A DNA stretch of 6,171 nt from JBILCM01 sp044353165 (GTDB lineage: Bacteria; Bacillota; Bacilli; Paenibacillales; YIM-B00363), in contig JBILCM010000110.1 in assembly GCA_044353165.1 (NCBI GenBank), positions 1-6,171 on the forward strand. The letters run 5' to 3'. The notes below the pieces were generated by a model. It saw only the letters and a list, made by a program, of their open reading frames with translations, was not told the origin of the DNA and ran no database searches. Positions 6,045 to 6,171 of the stretch are shown here, piece by piece (the stretch's first letter is position 1; each line of letters opens with the position of its first letter). Position numbers and translations under genes: made by a program.

Positions 6045-6171
6045 ATGCAGGAGATTCCTCTCCCCCTCGTAAGAAGCAATCAAGTCGGTATCGTCATCGT
6101 TGCATTGTTGGCGATCTTTCTCCAATGGCCTTGGCTCATAATGACGCTGTGGCTCATTCAATTGCTCGGGC
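6045..6171 (+). CDS. DUF4395-family membrane protein, N-terminal 42 codons, runs off right edge
   Basis: The visible product begins with IPLPLVRSNQVGIV (residues 4-17), which matches the start of DUF4395 proteins (I-P-x-P-L-V-x-x-N-Q), followed by hydrophobic, tryptophan-containing sequence that would form the first membrane helices. Family knowledge: DUF4395 proteins are small polytopic membrane proteins of unknown function, common in Bacilli. The start has AAAGG ten bases upstream; no other ATG fits the family start. The gene is divergent from the ylbL-like gene and shares its intergenic promoter region. Identification rests on a short N-terminal piece, and the rest of the gene lies outside the window. 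Confidence 0.75.
   Translation, partial: MQEIPLPLVRSNQVGIVIVALLAIFLQWPWLIMTLWLIQLLG

Overview
The window reads as a chromosomal segment of a Gram-positive Bacillota (Firmicutes) of medium GC content, perhaps the Alicyclobacillaceae/Paenibacillaceae side of Bacilli. This rests on strong GGAGG-type ribosome binding sites, a YlbL/SepM-type PDZ-Lon protease, a DUF4395 protein and an FdhF/YdeP-type molybdopterin oxidoreductase. The taxonomic placement is inference and nothing here fixes the genus. There is no rRNA, tRNA, CRISPR array, transposase or prophage signature.

Layout. (1) Positions 1-1166, minus strand: the first 388 residues of an FdhF/YdeP-type molybdopterin oxidoreductase, running off the left edge. 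It is open throughout and covers what would otherwise look like a geneless kilobase. (2) 1324-1692, minus: a small DUF2294 (MpsC-like) protein upstream of the oxidoreductase, separated from it by 157 bases that hold two mutually exclusive hairpins, one terminator-like. (3) 1842-2636 and 2681-3571, plus: a PhyH-family Fe(II)/2-oxoglutarate dioxygenase followed by a cupin-AraC transcription factor, a probable two-gene unit with its own regulator. (4) 3574-5928, minus: a probable operon in the order YlbL/SepM-like protease, ExoD-family membrane protein (ATGA overlap), TIP30-like atypical SDR (25-base gap). Its last gene ends only 2 bases from the end of the AraC gene. (5) 6045 to the right edge, plus: the first 42 codons of a DUF4395 membrane protein, divergent from the protease gene across a 116-base promoter region.

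How the parts fit. The left pair suggests a redox enzyme plus an accessory or regulatory small protein. The middle pair suggests an inducible oxidation of an unknown small molecule under AraC control. The right operon is an envelope/membrane group: a membrane-anchored protease, a polytopic ExoD protein and a soluble NAD(P)-binding protein. Known biology covers each family individually; I see no strong evidence for a wholly new system.

The most unusual signal is that the two divergent genes at 1692 (minus) and 1842 (plus) begin with nearly the same leader: GGAGG, then a GGCG/CGCC mini-hairpin, then ATG. This forms an 18/19-base inverted repeat and also supports both start choices.
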